From positions 1 through 64,000 of the forward strand of contig NZ_JACSOI010000007.1 in the NCBI RefSeq assembly GCF_018728565.1: a stretch of DNA of 64,000 nucleotides, given 5' to 3'. Shown here piece after piece: positions 19,690-27,480 of this stretch (the stretch's first letter is position 1; every line of letters begins with the position of its first letter). A program made the position numbers and the translations under genes. The notes beneath the pieces were generated by a model. That model worked only from the letters and a program-made list of their open reading frames with translations, was not told the origin of the DNA and did not search any database. Source of the DNA: Zobellia russellii (GTDB lineage Bacteria; Bacteroidota; Bacteroidia; Flavobacteriales; Flavobacteriaceae).

Positions 19690-20832
19690 TTAATTTTTTA
19701 AAATACTCCTAGAGATTACTATTTTTTGAATCTCGCTAGTTCCCTCGTAAATCTGGGTTATTTTGGCATCCCTCATAAGTCTTTCTACGTGGTAGTCCTT
19801 AACAAAACCATTGCCACCGTGTATTTGTACTGCTTCAACAGTCGTGTCCATAGCTGCTTGGGATGCATAAAGTTTGGCAATGGCACTAGATAGGTCGTAA
19901 TTGTTACCTTGGTCTTTGTCCCATGCCGCTTTATATACTAGGTTTCGTGCCGCTTCTATTTGCACGTGCATGTCCGCCAGTTTAAAAGCTATGGCTTGGT
20001 GATTGGAAATTTCCGTGCCAAATGCTTTTCGTTCTTTAGAATATTTGAGTGCCAGCTCATATGCCCCAGCTGCAATACCTAGTGCTTGTGCGGCAATACC
20101 TATACGGCCTCCGGATAGGGTTTTCATGGCAAATTTAAAACCAAAACCATCTTCACCTATTCTGTTCTCCTTAGGAACCTTTACGTCATTAAAGTTAAGG
20201 GAGTGTGTATCGCTACCACGTATCCCTAATTTATTTTCTTTTGGGCCGATTTCAAAACCGGACATTCCCTTTTCTACAATAAGGGCGTTAATACCTTTAT
20301 GTCCTTTTTCTCTATCCGTTTGGGCTATGACCAAATAAATGTCCGCAGTACCGCCGTTGGTAATCCAGTTTTTGGTTCCGTTCAGAATATAGTGGTCACC
20401 TTTGTCTATAGCTGTAGTTTTTTGGGAAGTAGCATCACTCCCTGCTTCGGGTTCGGAAAGACAGAAAGCACCAATTACTTCTCCAGAAGCCAATCGTGTC
20501 AGATATTTTTGTTTTTGTTCTTCATTTCCAAAGGTTTCCAGGCCCCAGCAGACCAATGAATTGTTAACGGAAACCACTACAGATGCAGAAGCATCAACTT
20601 TAGATAGTTCTTCCATGGCAATAACATAAGATAGGGTGTCCATGCCGCTGCCGCTATATTTAGGGTCGGTCATCATGCCTAAAAACCCAAGTTCGCCAAG
20701 CTTCTTGATTTGTTCGGAGGGGAATTTTTGAGCTTCGTCCCTTTCGATTACTCCGGGTAGTAATTCGTTCTGAGCAAAATCGCGCGCAGCCTGTCTAATC
20801 ATTAAATGTTCTTCTGATAATGAGAAATCCAT
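19690..20832 (-). CDS. Acyl-CoA dehydrogenase
   Basis: This 380-residue flavoenzyme has the three normal regions: an N-terminal helical domain (MIRQAARDFAQNEL), a middle beta domain with FCLSEPEAGSDA and GTKNWITNGG, and a C-terminal helical domain. The catalytic base is Glu363 in QIYEGTSEIQ, the place used by short-chain and butyryl-CoA dehydrogenases. It oxidises acyl-CoA to enoyl-CoA and passes electrons to ETF, whose genes lie at 57.5-59.4 kb. Chain length preference is not readable. It is a single gene, divergent from the amino acid dehydrogenase gene. Confidence 0.95.
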   Translation of the reverse strand: MDFSLSEEHLMIRQAARDFAQNELLPGVIERDEAQKFPSEQIKKLGELGFLGMMTDPKYSGSGMDTLSYVIAMEELSKVDASASVVVSVNNSLVCWGLETFGNEEQKQKYLTRLASGEVIGAFCLSEPEAGSDATSQKTTAIDKGDHYILNGTKNWITNGGTADIYLVIAQTDREKGHKGINALIVEKGMSGFEIGPKENKLGIRGSDTHSLNFNDVKVPKENRIGEDGFGFKFAMKTLSGGRIGIAAQALGIAAGAYELALKYSKERKAFGTEISNHQAIAFKLADMHVQIEAARNLVYKAAWDKDQGNNYDLSSAIAKLYASQAAMDTTVEAVQIHGGNGFVKDYHVERLMRDAKITQIYEGTSEIQKIVISRSILKN

Positions 20833-20861
20833 AATTTATCTGTCTTTTTTTTGAGCTTCTA

Positions 20862-20869
20862 CAAATATA
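20862..20869 (-). promoter_or_regulatory. Candidate -7 element of the acyl-CoA dehydrogenase gene
   Basis: The minus strand reads TATATTTG 30 bases upstream of the start codon, an exact TAnnTTTG match, giving a leader of about 25 bases. No -33 element is evident. Confidence 0.5.
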
Positions 20870-20949
20870 AGCTTCTGAAATAAATTGTACACCTAGCAAA
20901 GTGAGCTAATTTTTTTTAAAAAATTAATGATTCATTAGTGGTCAAAAAC

Positions 20950-20979
20950 TTTGTATCCCAAGCCAAATTTTTATATTTG
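20950..20979 (+). promoter_or_regulatory. Promoter of the amino acid dehydrogenase-nhaD operon
   Basis: A -33 TTTG (20950-20953) and a -7 TATATTTG (20972-20979) are separated by 18 bases, closely matching the Bacteroidota housekeeping promoter. Transcription should start near 20985 and give a leader of about 120 bases. Confidence 0.7.
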
Positions 20980-21016
20980 TTGAATTCGTTTTTCGAATTG
21001 ATTTAAACTGAAAGTT

Positions 21017-21045
21017 ATGACACAGCAGTAACGCCGTTTTGGCGT
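21017..21045 (+). promoter_or_regulatory. Possible leader peptide (MTQQ) and hairpin upstream of the dehydrogenase gene
   Basis: Within the leader RNA, ATG ACA CAG CAG TAA (21017-21031) would encode a four-residue peptide with two glutamines. A small hairpin (ACGCC, loop GTTTT, GGCGT; 21031-21045) begins at its stop codon. Leader regulation responding to glutamine is a guess; the arrangement may be chance. Confidence 0.25.
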
Positions 21046-21107
21046 AGAGAAAGAGAAATTTTTTAAATGGGGAATTAGAGTCATAATAGTATTTAAATCA
21101 ATTTATA

Positions 21108-22340
21108 ATGAAAGAATTACTACAAGCATACGAAAATAAATCGCCTGAGATTGTCTTTAATTGGAAAGATAGTGAGACGGAAGCCGAGGGGTGGACGGTC
21201 ATAAATTCACTTAGAGGTGGAGCTGCAGGAGGAGGAACCAGGATGCGTGAAGGATTGGATATGAACGAGGTGCTTTCTTTGGCAAAAACTATGGAGGTTA
21301 AATTTACCGTTTCTGGCCCACCAATTGGCGGGGCTAAGTCCGGAATTAACTTTAACCCCAATGATCCAAGAAAAAAAGGAGTGTTGGAACGTTGGTACCA
21401 TGCGGTATCACCGTTATTAAAAAGCTACTACGGTACCGGAGGGGACCTTAACGTAGATGAGATTCATGAGGTCATTCCAATTACTGAAGATGCAGGGGTC
21501 TGGCATCCTCAAGAGGGCGTTTTTAATGGTCATTTTAAGCCTACCGAAGCAGATAAAATCAACAGAATTGGGCAATTGCGCCTTGGGGTGATCAAAGCTT
21601 TGGAAAACAAAAAGTATTCCCCTGAAGTTTCCAGGAAGTATACCGTTGCCGATATGATTACCGGATATGGTGTTGCCGAAGCAGTGAAACATTATTATGA
21701 TATATACGGCGGGAACGTTGTTGGGAAAAAAGCTATAGTTCAAGGTTTTGGAAATGTAGGGAGCGCCGCGGCCTATTACTTGGCTCAAATGGGTGCTAAA
21801 ATCGTTGGAATAATTGATCGCGCCGGAGGTGTAATTAATGAAGATGGGTTTTCTTTTGAAGAAATCAAGACTTTTTTCCTTAATAAAAATGGGAATAATC
21901 TAATAGCTGGGGCTGATGAGATGATTCCTTTTGATGAAATAAATGAGCGTATCTGGTCTTTGCAGGCAGAGATATTTGCGCCATGTGCCGCATCTCGTCT
22001 TGTAACAAGAGATCAGATAAATAGTTTGATCAATACCGGTTTAGAAGTAATTTCCTGCGGGGCTAACGTGCCTTTTGCGGATAAGGAAATATTTTTTGGG
22101 CCGATTATGGAGTATACGGACGGAAAGGTGAGTGTAATTCCAGATTTTATATCAAACTGCGGTATGGCACGAGTTTTTGCTTACTTCATGGAAAAAAGAG
22201 TAGGCATTGATGATGAGCTTATTTTTAAAGATACTTCGGATACCATCCGAAAAGCTATATTGAACACTTATAAACAAAACTCCTCTAAGGAGAATATCAG
22301 CCGAACGGCATTTGAAATTGCATTGAAACAACTAATATAA
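21108..22340 (+). CDS. Glu/Leu/Phe/Val dehydrogenase family protein
   Basis: The 410-residue protein has the substrate domain with Lys residues in KFTVSGPPIGGAKSGI and an Asp-containing GTGGDLNVDE, followed by a Rossmann NAD(P)-binding domain (VQGFGNVGSAAAYYLAQMG). It should catalyse reversible oxidative deamination of an amino acid to its 2-oxo acid and ammonium. The active-site motif GGAKSGI differs from the common glutamate dehydrogenase GGAKGGI and from the leucine/phenylalanine GGGK forms, so specificity is open. nhaD follows after 11 bases in one operon. Confidence 0.9.
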   Translation: MKELLQAYENKSPEIVFNWKDSETEAEGWTVINSLRGGAAGGGTRMREGLDMNEVLSLAKTMEVKFTVSGPPIGGAKSGINFNPNDPRKKGVLERWYHAVSPLLKSYYGTGGDLNVDEIHEVIPITEDAGVWHPQEGVFNGHFKPTEADKINRIGQLRLGVIKALENKKYSPEVSRKYTVADMITGYGVAEAVKHYYDIYGGNVVGKKAIVQGFGNVGSAAAYYLAQMGAKIVGIIDRAGGVINEDGFSFEEIKTFFLNKNGNNLIAGADEMIPFDEINERIWSLQAEIFAPCAASRLVTRDQINSLINTGLEVISCGANVPFADKEIFFGPIMEYTDGKVSVIPDFISNCGMARVFAYFMEKRVGIDDELIFKDTSDTIRKAILNTYKQNSSKENISRTAFEIALKQLI

Positions 22341-22351
22341 ATAGATTGAGT

Positions 22352-23689
22352 ATGGAGACCATTATTATTATTGTATTCCTCGCAGGTTATCTTGCGATTA
22401 CCCTTGAGCATAACCTTAAAATAGATAAGCTAATTCCGGCTTTGGCCATGATGGCTATTCTCTGGGCTATAATTGCCTTGACCCATATGGATGTTTTTGA
22501 GGTCAATACACAACTTAGGGAGCTCGAGCCCACACATATAGATGAAATTCTACTGCATCACTTAGGTAAAACGGCAGAAATACTAGTCTTTCTATTAGGG
22601 GCGATGACCATTGTGGAAATCATTGATTATTTTGATGGATTTGCTACTATTAAAGGGTTTATCCGAACTAAAAGTAAACGAAAGTTGTTATGGTTATTTT
22701 CAATATTGGCCTTTGTCCTTTCGGCTATCATAGATAACTTAACTGCTACAATTGTTTTGATTACCATATTGCAAAAAGTGGTTAATGATAGGGAAACACG
22801 TCTGTGGTTTGCGGGTATGATTATCATTACGGCAAATGCTGGTGGTGCGTGGTCTCCTATTGGAGATGTAACAACTACCATGCTATGGATCGCAAACAAA
22901 GTGTCTGCTTTACAATTAGTGGAACACGTTCTTCTTCCTTCAATAGTTTGTATGGTAGTGCCAGTATTGATAGCTAGTAGATTTAAAGCTTTTAAGGGGA
23001 ATCTTGATAGTAATATTGATGCTTTAGAAGAGCCAAAGTCTAAATATGGTGCAACAATGTTGTACTTAGGTTTGAGTGCTATCGTATTTGTTCCTTTCTT
23101 TAAAACGGTTACTCATTTACCTCCATACGTGGGTATGATGTTGTCATTGGCCGTTGTAGCAACATTTGCTGAAATTTATAGTAATTCAAAATTCAGTATT
23201 TCAAATGTGGAAGGAGAAGGAGATGATACTGCAGGTCACCATAGTCCTGTTCATCATTCACTTTCAAAAATTGAACTGCCAAGTATATTATTTTTCTTAG
23301 GTATATTATTGGCGGTTGCAGCTTTGGAATCTTTGGGTATGTTATTCCATTATGCCGAAAGTCTAAACGAAGCTATTCCTAATACGGATATTGTGGTAAT
23401 GCTATTTGGTATTGGTTCCGCTGTAATTGATAATGTGCCTTTAGTGGCTGCTAGTTTGGGAATGTTCTCAGAACCAATGGATAATCCATTATGGCACTTC
23501 ATTGCATATTCAGCTGGTACAGGAGGTAGTATGTTGATTATCGGTTCTGCTGCCGGTGTTGTTGCCATGGGTATGGAGAAGATAGATTTCTTCTGGTATT
23601 TAAAGAAAATAGCATGGTTGGCATTGGTTGGTTTTATATCCGGAGCCGTAACTTTTATTTTATTAAGAGATTTTGTATTAAACGTATAA
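22352..23689 (+). CDS. nhaD: Sodium/proton antiporter NhaD
   Basis: This roughly 445-residue membrane protein has about 12 helices of the ion transporter superfamily. Motifs AIIDNLTATIVLITIL, TANAGGAWSPIGDVTTTMLW and a later SAVIDNVPLVAASLGMF match NhaD, including the paired Asp-Asn residues in the two half-repeats. It exchanges Na+ or Li+ for H+ across the inner membrane, as expected in a marine bacterium. The ATG at 22352 is preferred over a TTG two codons earlier. It shares an operon with the preceding dehydrogenase; the functional link is unclear. Confidence 0.93.
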   Translation: METIIIIVFLAGYLAITLEHNLKIDKLIPALAMMAILWAIIALTHMDVFEVNTQLRELEPTHIDEILLHHLGKTAEILVFLLGAMTIVEIIDYFDGFATIKGFIRTKSKRKLLWLFSILAFVLSAIIDNLTATIVLITILQKVVNDRETRLWFAGMIIITANAGGAWSPIGDVTTTMLWIANKVSALQLVEHVLLPSIVCMVVPVLIASRFKAFKGNLDSNIDALEEPKSKYGATMLYLGLSAIVFVPFFKTVTHLPPYVGMMLSLAVVATFAEIYSNSKFSISNVEGEGDDTAGHHSPVHHSLSKIELPSILFFLGILLAVAALESLGMLFHYAESLNEAIPNTDIVVMLFGIGSAVIDNVPLVAASLGMFSEPMDNPLWHFIAYSAGTGGSMLIIGSAAGVVAMGMEKIDFFWYLKKIAWLALVGFISGAVTFILLRDFVLNV

Positions 23690-23740
23690 TTTAATCGATA
23701 AAATACCGTTATAGAGGCAACTCTAATACCTAAGAATTCT

Positions 23741-24433
23741 ATGATGTTATTTCAAGATATGGCTCAAGATCCTGCAGCTGCGGATGTTATGTCAGAAGAG
23801 AAGACACTTTCCGTTATCGATTTGATATTTAATGGCGGTACAGGTAGTGTGCTTATTATAACGGTACTTTTTATCATGTTGTTCGTTGCTCTCTATATTT
23901 ACTTTGAGCGTATTTTCGCTATCAAGGCGGCCTCAAAAATAGATAGTAATTTTATGAACCAGATTCGCGACCATGTTACCAATGGTAAGTTGGAAGCGGC
24001 AAAATTACTTTGTGCCCAGACCGATTCTCCTGTAGCGCGATTAACCGAAAAAGGGGTTTCTAGAATTGGAAAGCCGTTGGATGATATTAATACGGCCATA
24101 GAAAATGCAGGTACCTTAGAGGTTTATAAACTGGAGAAGAATGTTAGTATTCTTGCAACGGTTGCGGGTGCCGCACCAATGATCGGATTCTTAGGAACCG
24201 TAATTGGTATGATATTGGCGTTCCATGAAATGGCTACCAGTGGTGGTCAAGCAGAGATGGGCTCATTGGCTTCTGGTATATATACCGCAATGACAACTAC
24301 CGTAGCGGGCTTGATTGTAGGTATTATAGCTTACATTGGGTACAATCATTTGGTGAACAGAACCGATAAAGTGGTTCATAAAATGGAGGCGAACGCCGTA
24401 GAGTTTCTAGACTTGTTGAACGAACCTTTATAA
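23741..24433 (+). CDS. exbB: MotA/TolQ/ExbB proton channel family protein
   Basis: The 230-residue protein has three membrane helices (about 25-50, 135-160 and 180-205). The conserved TolQ/ExbB core spans about residues 125-210 (ATVAGAAPMIGFLGTVIGM, then AMTTTVAGLIVGIIAY). With ExbD it forms the proton-driven motor for TonB. It is first in an exbB-exbD-tonB-folC operon, so ExbB is a better reading than TolQ. Confidence 0.92.
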   Translation: MMLFQDMAQDPAAADVMSEEKTLSVIDLIFNGGTGSVLIITVLFIMLFVALYIYFERIFAIKAASKIDSNFMNQIRDHVTNGKLEAAKLLCAQTDSPVARLTEKGVSRIGKPLDDINTAIENAGTLEVYKLEKNVSILATVAGAAPMIGFLGTVIGMILAFHEMATSGGQAEMGSLASGIYTAMTTTVAGLIVGIIAYIGYNHLVNRTDKVVHKMEANAVEFLDLLNEPL

Positions 24434-24443
24434 TTCGCAAGAC

Positions 24444-24830
24444 ATGAAACTAAGAGGAAGAAACAAAGTTAGCCCGGATTTTAGTATGTCTTCAATGACA
24501 GATATCGTATTTCTGTTATTGATATTCTTTATGCTTACGGCAAACTCTCCCAATGCTTTAGATTTATTACTTCCAAAGGCAAAAGGAAAGTCTACGAACA
24601 CACAAAACGTATCCGTTAGTATTGATAAGAATTTGCAGTACTACGTTAACAACGAGAGAATAAACGGAGAATACATAGAAATTGAATTAAAAAAGGCACT
24701 AGAAGGACAAGATAAACCCACAATTATTTTAAGGGCGGAAGAAAGCGTTGCCATCAAAGAAGCGGTGAACGTTATGGATATTGCCAACAGAAATAGTTAT
24801 AAGGTAATCTTGGCCGTGCGACCCAATTAA
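24444..24830 (+). CDS. exbD: ExbD/TolR family biopolymer transport protein
   Basis: The 128-residue protein has a short cytoplasmic N-terminus, one membrane helix with the proton-carrying Asp in SMTDIVFLLLIFFML, and a periplasmic ExbD domain ending in VILAVRPN. It lies 10 bases after exbB, and its stop overlaps the start of the tonB-like gene by one base (TAATG). Confidence 0.93.
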   Translation: MKLRGRNKVSPDFSMSSMTDIVFLLLIFFMLTANSPNALDLLLPKAKGKSTNTQNVSVSIDKNLQYYVNNERINGEYIEIELKKALEGQDKPTIILRAEESVAIKEAVNVMDIANRNSYKVILAVRPN

Positions 24831-25771
24831 TGTCATTCCTAGACACGAGACACAAAAAGAAATCTTTTACACTTACTACTTTTCTACTAAGTGTATTGCT
24901 GCTTGTATTGTTCTATATAGGCCTTACCTATATGGACCCACCTATCGAAAACGGAATTTCCGTTAATTTCGGTACTACCAACTTTGGTAGTGGTAATGTG
25001 CAGCCTAAAGAGAAAATCCGATCAGAACCTTTGGATACACCACCTGTTGAGCCTTCTAAACAAGAAGAGGTTGTTGAGGAAGTAGAGGAGATTGCAGAAG
25101 ATGTGCCTGAAGAAGTTGTGGCCGAAGAAGCCCCGGCTGAAAAAGTGTTGACTCAAGAGAACGAAGAATCCATCAAAATTAAAAAAGCTCAAGAGGCCAA
25201 AAAGAAAGCGGAAGAAGCAGAGAAGGCTGCTAAGAAAAGGGCCGAGGATGCCCAGAAAAAAGCAAAGGCGGAAGCGGCTAAAAAAGCTCAAGAGAAAAAA
25301 GCTGCTGAAGAAAAGGCCCGTAAGGAGCAAGAGGCTAAAAAGAAAAAGCTAGATGCGCTTATTGGCGGTATCAGTAAATCCGAAGGTAATGCTTCGGGAA
25401 GCGAAGGAGATGATAACAGAGCGGGTGATAAGGGACAGCCAGATGGTGATCCCTATGCCACGAGTTATTATGGAAGTCCCGGTTCTGGTAGCGGAACAGG
25501 TGGTTATGGCTTAAATGGTCGCTCCTTGGTGGGTAAAGGGCAGGTAAAACAGCAGTGTAACGAAGAAGGTAGGGTAGTAGTGAAAATTATTGTTGATCGC
25601 AACGGTAATGTAGTGAGTGCTACGCCTGGGGTTAAGGGAACTACCAATAATAGTCCTTGCTTATTGGAGCCTGCAAAGAAAACCGCATTTAAGCATAAAT
25701 GGAATTTAGATTCCAATGCGCCTAGTCAGCAAGTTGGTTTTGTGGTCGTCAACTTTAAATTGGGAGAGTGA
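24830..25771 (+). CDS. tonB: Energy transducer TonB
   Basis: The 313-residue protein has one N-terminal membrane helix (about 15-35) and a long Glu/Lys/Ala-rich, probably helical or coiled-coil spacer (about 65-185). A Gly/Ser-rich hinge and a C-terminal TonB-like domain (about 225-313; GRVVVKIIVDRNGNV) follow. It should carry inner membrane energy to TonB-dependent receptors such as the SusC protein here. The spacer is Lys/Glu/Ala-rich rather than Pro-rich, so a TolA-like role is the alternative; the ExbB/ExbD neighbours do not exclude it. Confidence 0.85.
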   Translation: MSFLDTRHKKKSFTLTTFLLSVLLLVLFYIGLTYMDPPIENGISVNFGTTNFGSGNVQPKEKIRSEPLDTPPVEPSKQEEVVEEVEEIAEDVPEEVVAEEAPAEKVLTQENEESIKIKKAQEAKKKAEEAEKAAKKRAEDAQKKAKAEAAKKAQEKKAAEEKARKEQEAKKKKLDALIGGISKSEGNASGSEGDDNRAGDKGQPDGDPYATSYYGSPGSGSGTGGYGLNGRSLVGKGQVKQQCNEEGRVVVKIIVDRNGNVVSATPGVKGTTNNSPCLLEPAKKTAFKHKWNLDSNAPSQQVGFVVVNFKLGE

Positions 25772-26979
25772 CCTATCAGGAAACTTTGGATTGGATGTTT
25801 GCGCAACTTCCAATGTATCAACAAAAAGGAAAACAAGCCTATAATGCCAAACTAGATGGTATTCGCAACTTTGCAAATCATTTAAATCATCCGGAGAACA
25901 AGTTTAAGAGTATTCACGTGGCCGGGACCAATGGTAAGGGTTCCAGTAGTCATATGTTAGCATCAATACTTCAGGAGGCCGGGTATAGAGTAGGTTTGTA
26001 CACGTCACCACATCTTAAGGACTTTCGTGAACGTATTCGTATAAATGGCGAATGTGTGGATGAAAGCTTTGTGGTTGAATTTGTAGCGAATAATCAAACT
26101 TTTTTTGAAAATCATCATTTGTCTTTTTTTGAAATGACCGTAGGCATGGCCTTTGATTATTTTGCAAAGGAGAAGGTTGATATTGCCGTAGTTGAGGTTG
26201 GGCTGGGAGGTAGGTTGGATTCAACCAATATTATACATCCTGAAGTAAGTCTGATTACGAACATAGGTTTTGACCACGTAGATATGTTGGGTGATACCTT
26301 ACCTAAGATTGCTTTTGAGAAAGCGGGTATCATTAAAGAGGGTGTTCCTGTGGTGGTAAGTGAATTTCAGTCTGAAACGGACGAAACGTTTCGGAAGATG
26401 GCCAAATCTAAGAAGGCAAAACTTATTTATGCGGAGCGCGAAATTGAAGAGGTGTATCCTACTTCACTCTTAGGTGCATATCAAAAAAAGAATGTTAAAG
26501 GCGTATTGGCCGTTATAAGACAACTAAATGGTTTTGGTTTAGCCGATGAACAAATACGCAAAGGGCTTTTGAATGTGGCCGAGAATACAAGTTTAATGGG
26601 GAGGTGGCAGCAAATAAATGTTGCTCCAACCGTTATTTGCGATACGGCACATAATAAAGAAGGTCTATCTATTGTGATAAATCAGGTATCTCAGCAAAAA
26701 TTTAGAAAATTATTTTTCGTACTCGGTTTCGTGAAGGGTAAGGACCTTGATGGTATACTTCCTTTGTTTCCAAAAGATGCGAATTACTACTTGTCATCAC
26801 CAAGTATTTCAAGAGGATTAGAGGTTAATGAGTTGATGGACAGGGTGAAAGATTTTGGTTTGAACGGGAGAAAATATACATCTATTGAAGCTGCGTATCA
26901 TGCCGCTTTGGCAGAGGCCGGACCGGAAGATTTTATCTTTGTTGGAGGTAGTACGTTCACAGTTTCAGAAGTAATTTAA
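25768..26979 (+). CDS. folC: Bifunctional folylpolyglutamate synthase/dihydrofolate synthase
   Basis: This 403-residue Mur ligase-like enzyme has the P-loop HVAGTNGKGSSSHM near residue 55 and the family motifs YTSPHLKDFRERI, VEVGLGGRLDSTN and CDTAHNKEG. It adds glutamate to dihydropteroate and then to folates. The start is a GTG that overlaps the tonB stop by four bases (GTGA). It is favoured because MTYQETLDWMFAQLPMYQ matches usual FolC N-termini; starting at the later ATG would remove conserved residues. FolA and ThyA genes lie further downstream in the window. Confidence 0.95.
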   Translation: MTYQETLDWMFAQLPMYQQKGKQAYNAKLDGIRNFANHLNHPENKFKSIHVAGTNGKGSSSHMLASILQEAGYRVGLYTSPHLKDFRERIRINGECVDESFVVEFVANNQTFFENHHLSFFEMTVGMAFDYFAKEKVDIAVVEVGLGGRLDSTNIIHPEVSLITNIGFDHVDMLGDTLPKIAFEKAGIIKEGVPVVVSEFQSETDETFRKMAKSKKAKLIYAEREIEEVYPTSLLGAYQKKNVKGVLAVIRQLNGFGLADEQIRKGLLNVAENTSLMGRWQQINVAPTVICDTAHNKEGLSIVINQVSQQKFRKLFFVLGFVKGKDLDGILPLFPKDANYYLSSPSISRGLEVNELMDRVKDFGLNGRKYTSIEAAYHAALAEAGPEDFIFVGGSTFTVSEVI

Positions 26980-26997
26980 TTTTTTTTCTTTTTTTGT

Positions 26998-27027
26998 TTT
27001 GAGAAGTAAAAAAGAGTCTTATATTTG
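26998..27027 (+). promoter_or_regulatory. Promoter of tRNA-Val (UAC)
   Basis: TTTG (26998-27001), an 18-base spacer and TATATTTG (27020-27027) match the Bacteroidota promoter with the same spacing as the dehydrogenase promoter at 20950. The -7 element ends 11 bases before the tRNA. Confidence 0.75.
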
Positions 27028-27038
27028 CACACCTTTTA

Positions 27039-27116
27039 GGGCAATTAGCTCAGTTGGTTCAGAGCACCTCGTTTACACCGAGGGGGTCGGGGGTTCGAAT
27101 CCCTCATTGCCCACCA
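27039..27116 (+). tRNA. tRNA-Val, anticodon UAC, CCA encoded
   Basis: The sequence folds into a full cloverleaf: acceptor GGGCAAT/ATTGCCC, D arm GCTC/GAGC, anticodon stem CCTCG/CGAGG with loop TTTACAC, and T arm with GTTCGAAT. The anticodon TAC reads valine GUA and GUG codons. Discriminator A and a genomic CCA (27114-27116) follow. Confidence 0.96.
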
Positions 27117-27117
27117 A

Positions 27118-27151
27118 AATCCTCAAGCATTAAAATGTTTGAGGATTTTTT
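27118..27151 (+). terminator. Intrinsic terminator of tRNA-Val (UAC)
   Basis: A 13-bp stem with one wobble (27118-27130 and 27135-27147) and a four-base loop is followed by a T-run. It starts two bases after the CCA end. Confidence 0.85.
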
Positions 27152-27424
27152 CTTTTTAGGACTTTTTACCTTCTACGTTTTGGTTAGAACAGCGTTAAAT
27201 CATCCCTTCACAAAACATGTCCGCTCGTTGTTAAGAACGTTAAAAAAGCTATTGGATTTTACTCAAAGATTAAAGCCTGGTCTTTATAGTGTGCGACGAA
27301 TTTTTCCACAAGTGTAGAAGCATGGTATTGCTTGTGTCTAAATTAGAAATGGAACAGTTTTGCAAAGGTCACGAGTTGTTAGGCATTTATAGTTTGTCAA
27401 CCACCAAATGTGCTCAGTCTTCAT
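27152..27424. other. Intergenic, no gene seen
   Basis: Open frames here run in from the tRNA or are short and unlike the coding sequence nearby. I see no RNA gene or repeat. Confidence 0.5.
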
Positions 27425-27457
27425 AAAAAAAAGCCGCCTAAATAGTTTAGGTGGCTT
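27425..27457 (-). terminator. Intrinsic terminator of the membrane cytochrome/LRR gene
   Basis: AAGCCGCCTAAA (27431-27442) pairs with 27446-27457 with one wobble and a three-base loop. On the minus strand the stem is followed by about eight T. It lies 24 bases after the stop codon. Confidence 0.82.
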
Positions 27458-27480
27458 TTAAAATTTCAAATGTAGATCGG

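Noticed and set aside
25060-25350. Repetitive Lys/Glu/Ala-coding sequence considered as a DNA repeat
   Set aside because: It is the low-complexity spacer of the TonB protein; the codons vary and no tandem unit is exact.
24830-25771. TolA or Pal-system identity for the transducer gene
   Set aside because: TolA was considered because of the Ala/Lys/Glu helix, but the C-terminal domain reads like TonB and no tolB or pal gene is adjacent; kept as an alternative only.
27054-27317. 87-codon plus-strand frame running through tRNA-Val
   Set aside because: It begins inside the tRNA and crosses its terminator, so it is not a gene.
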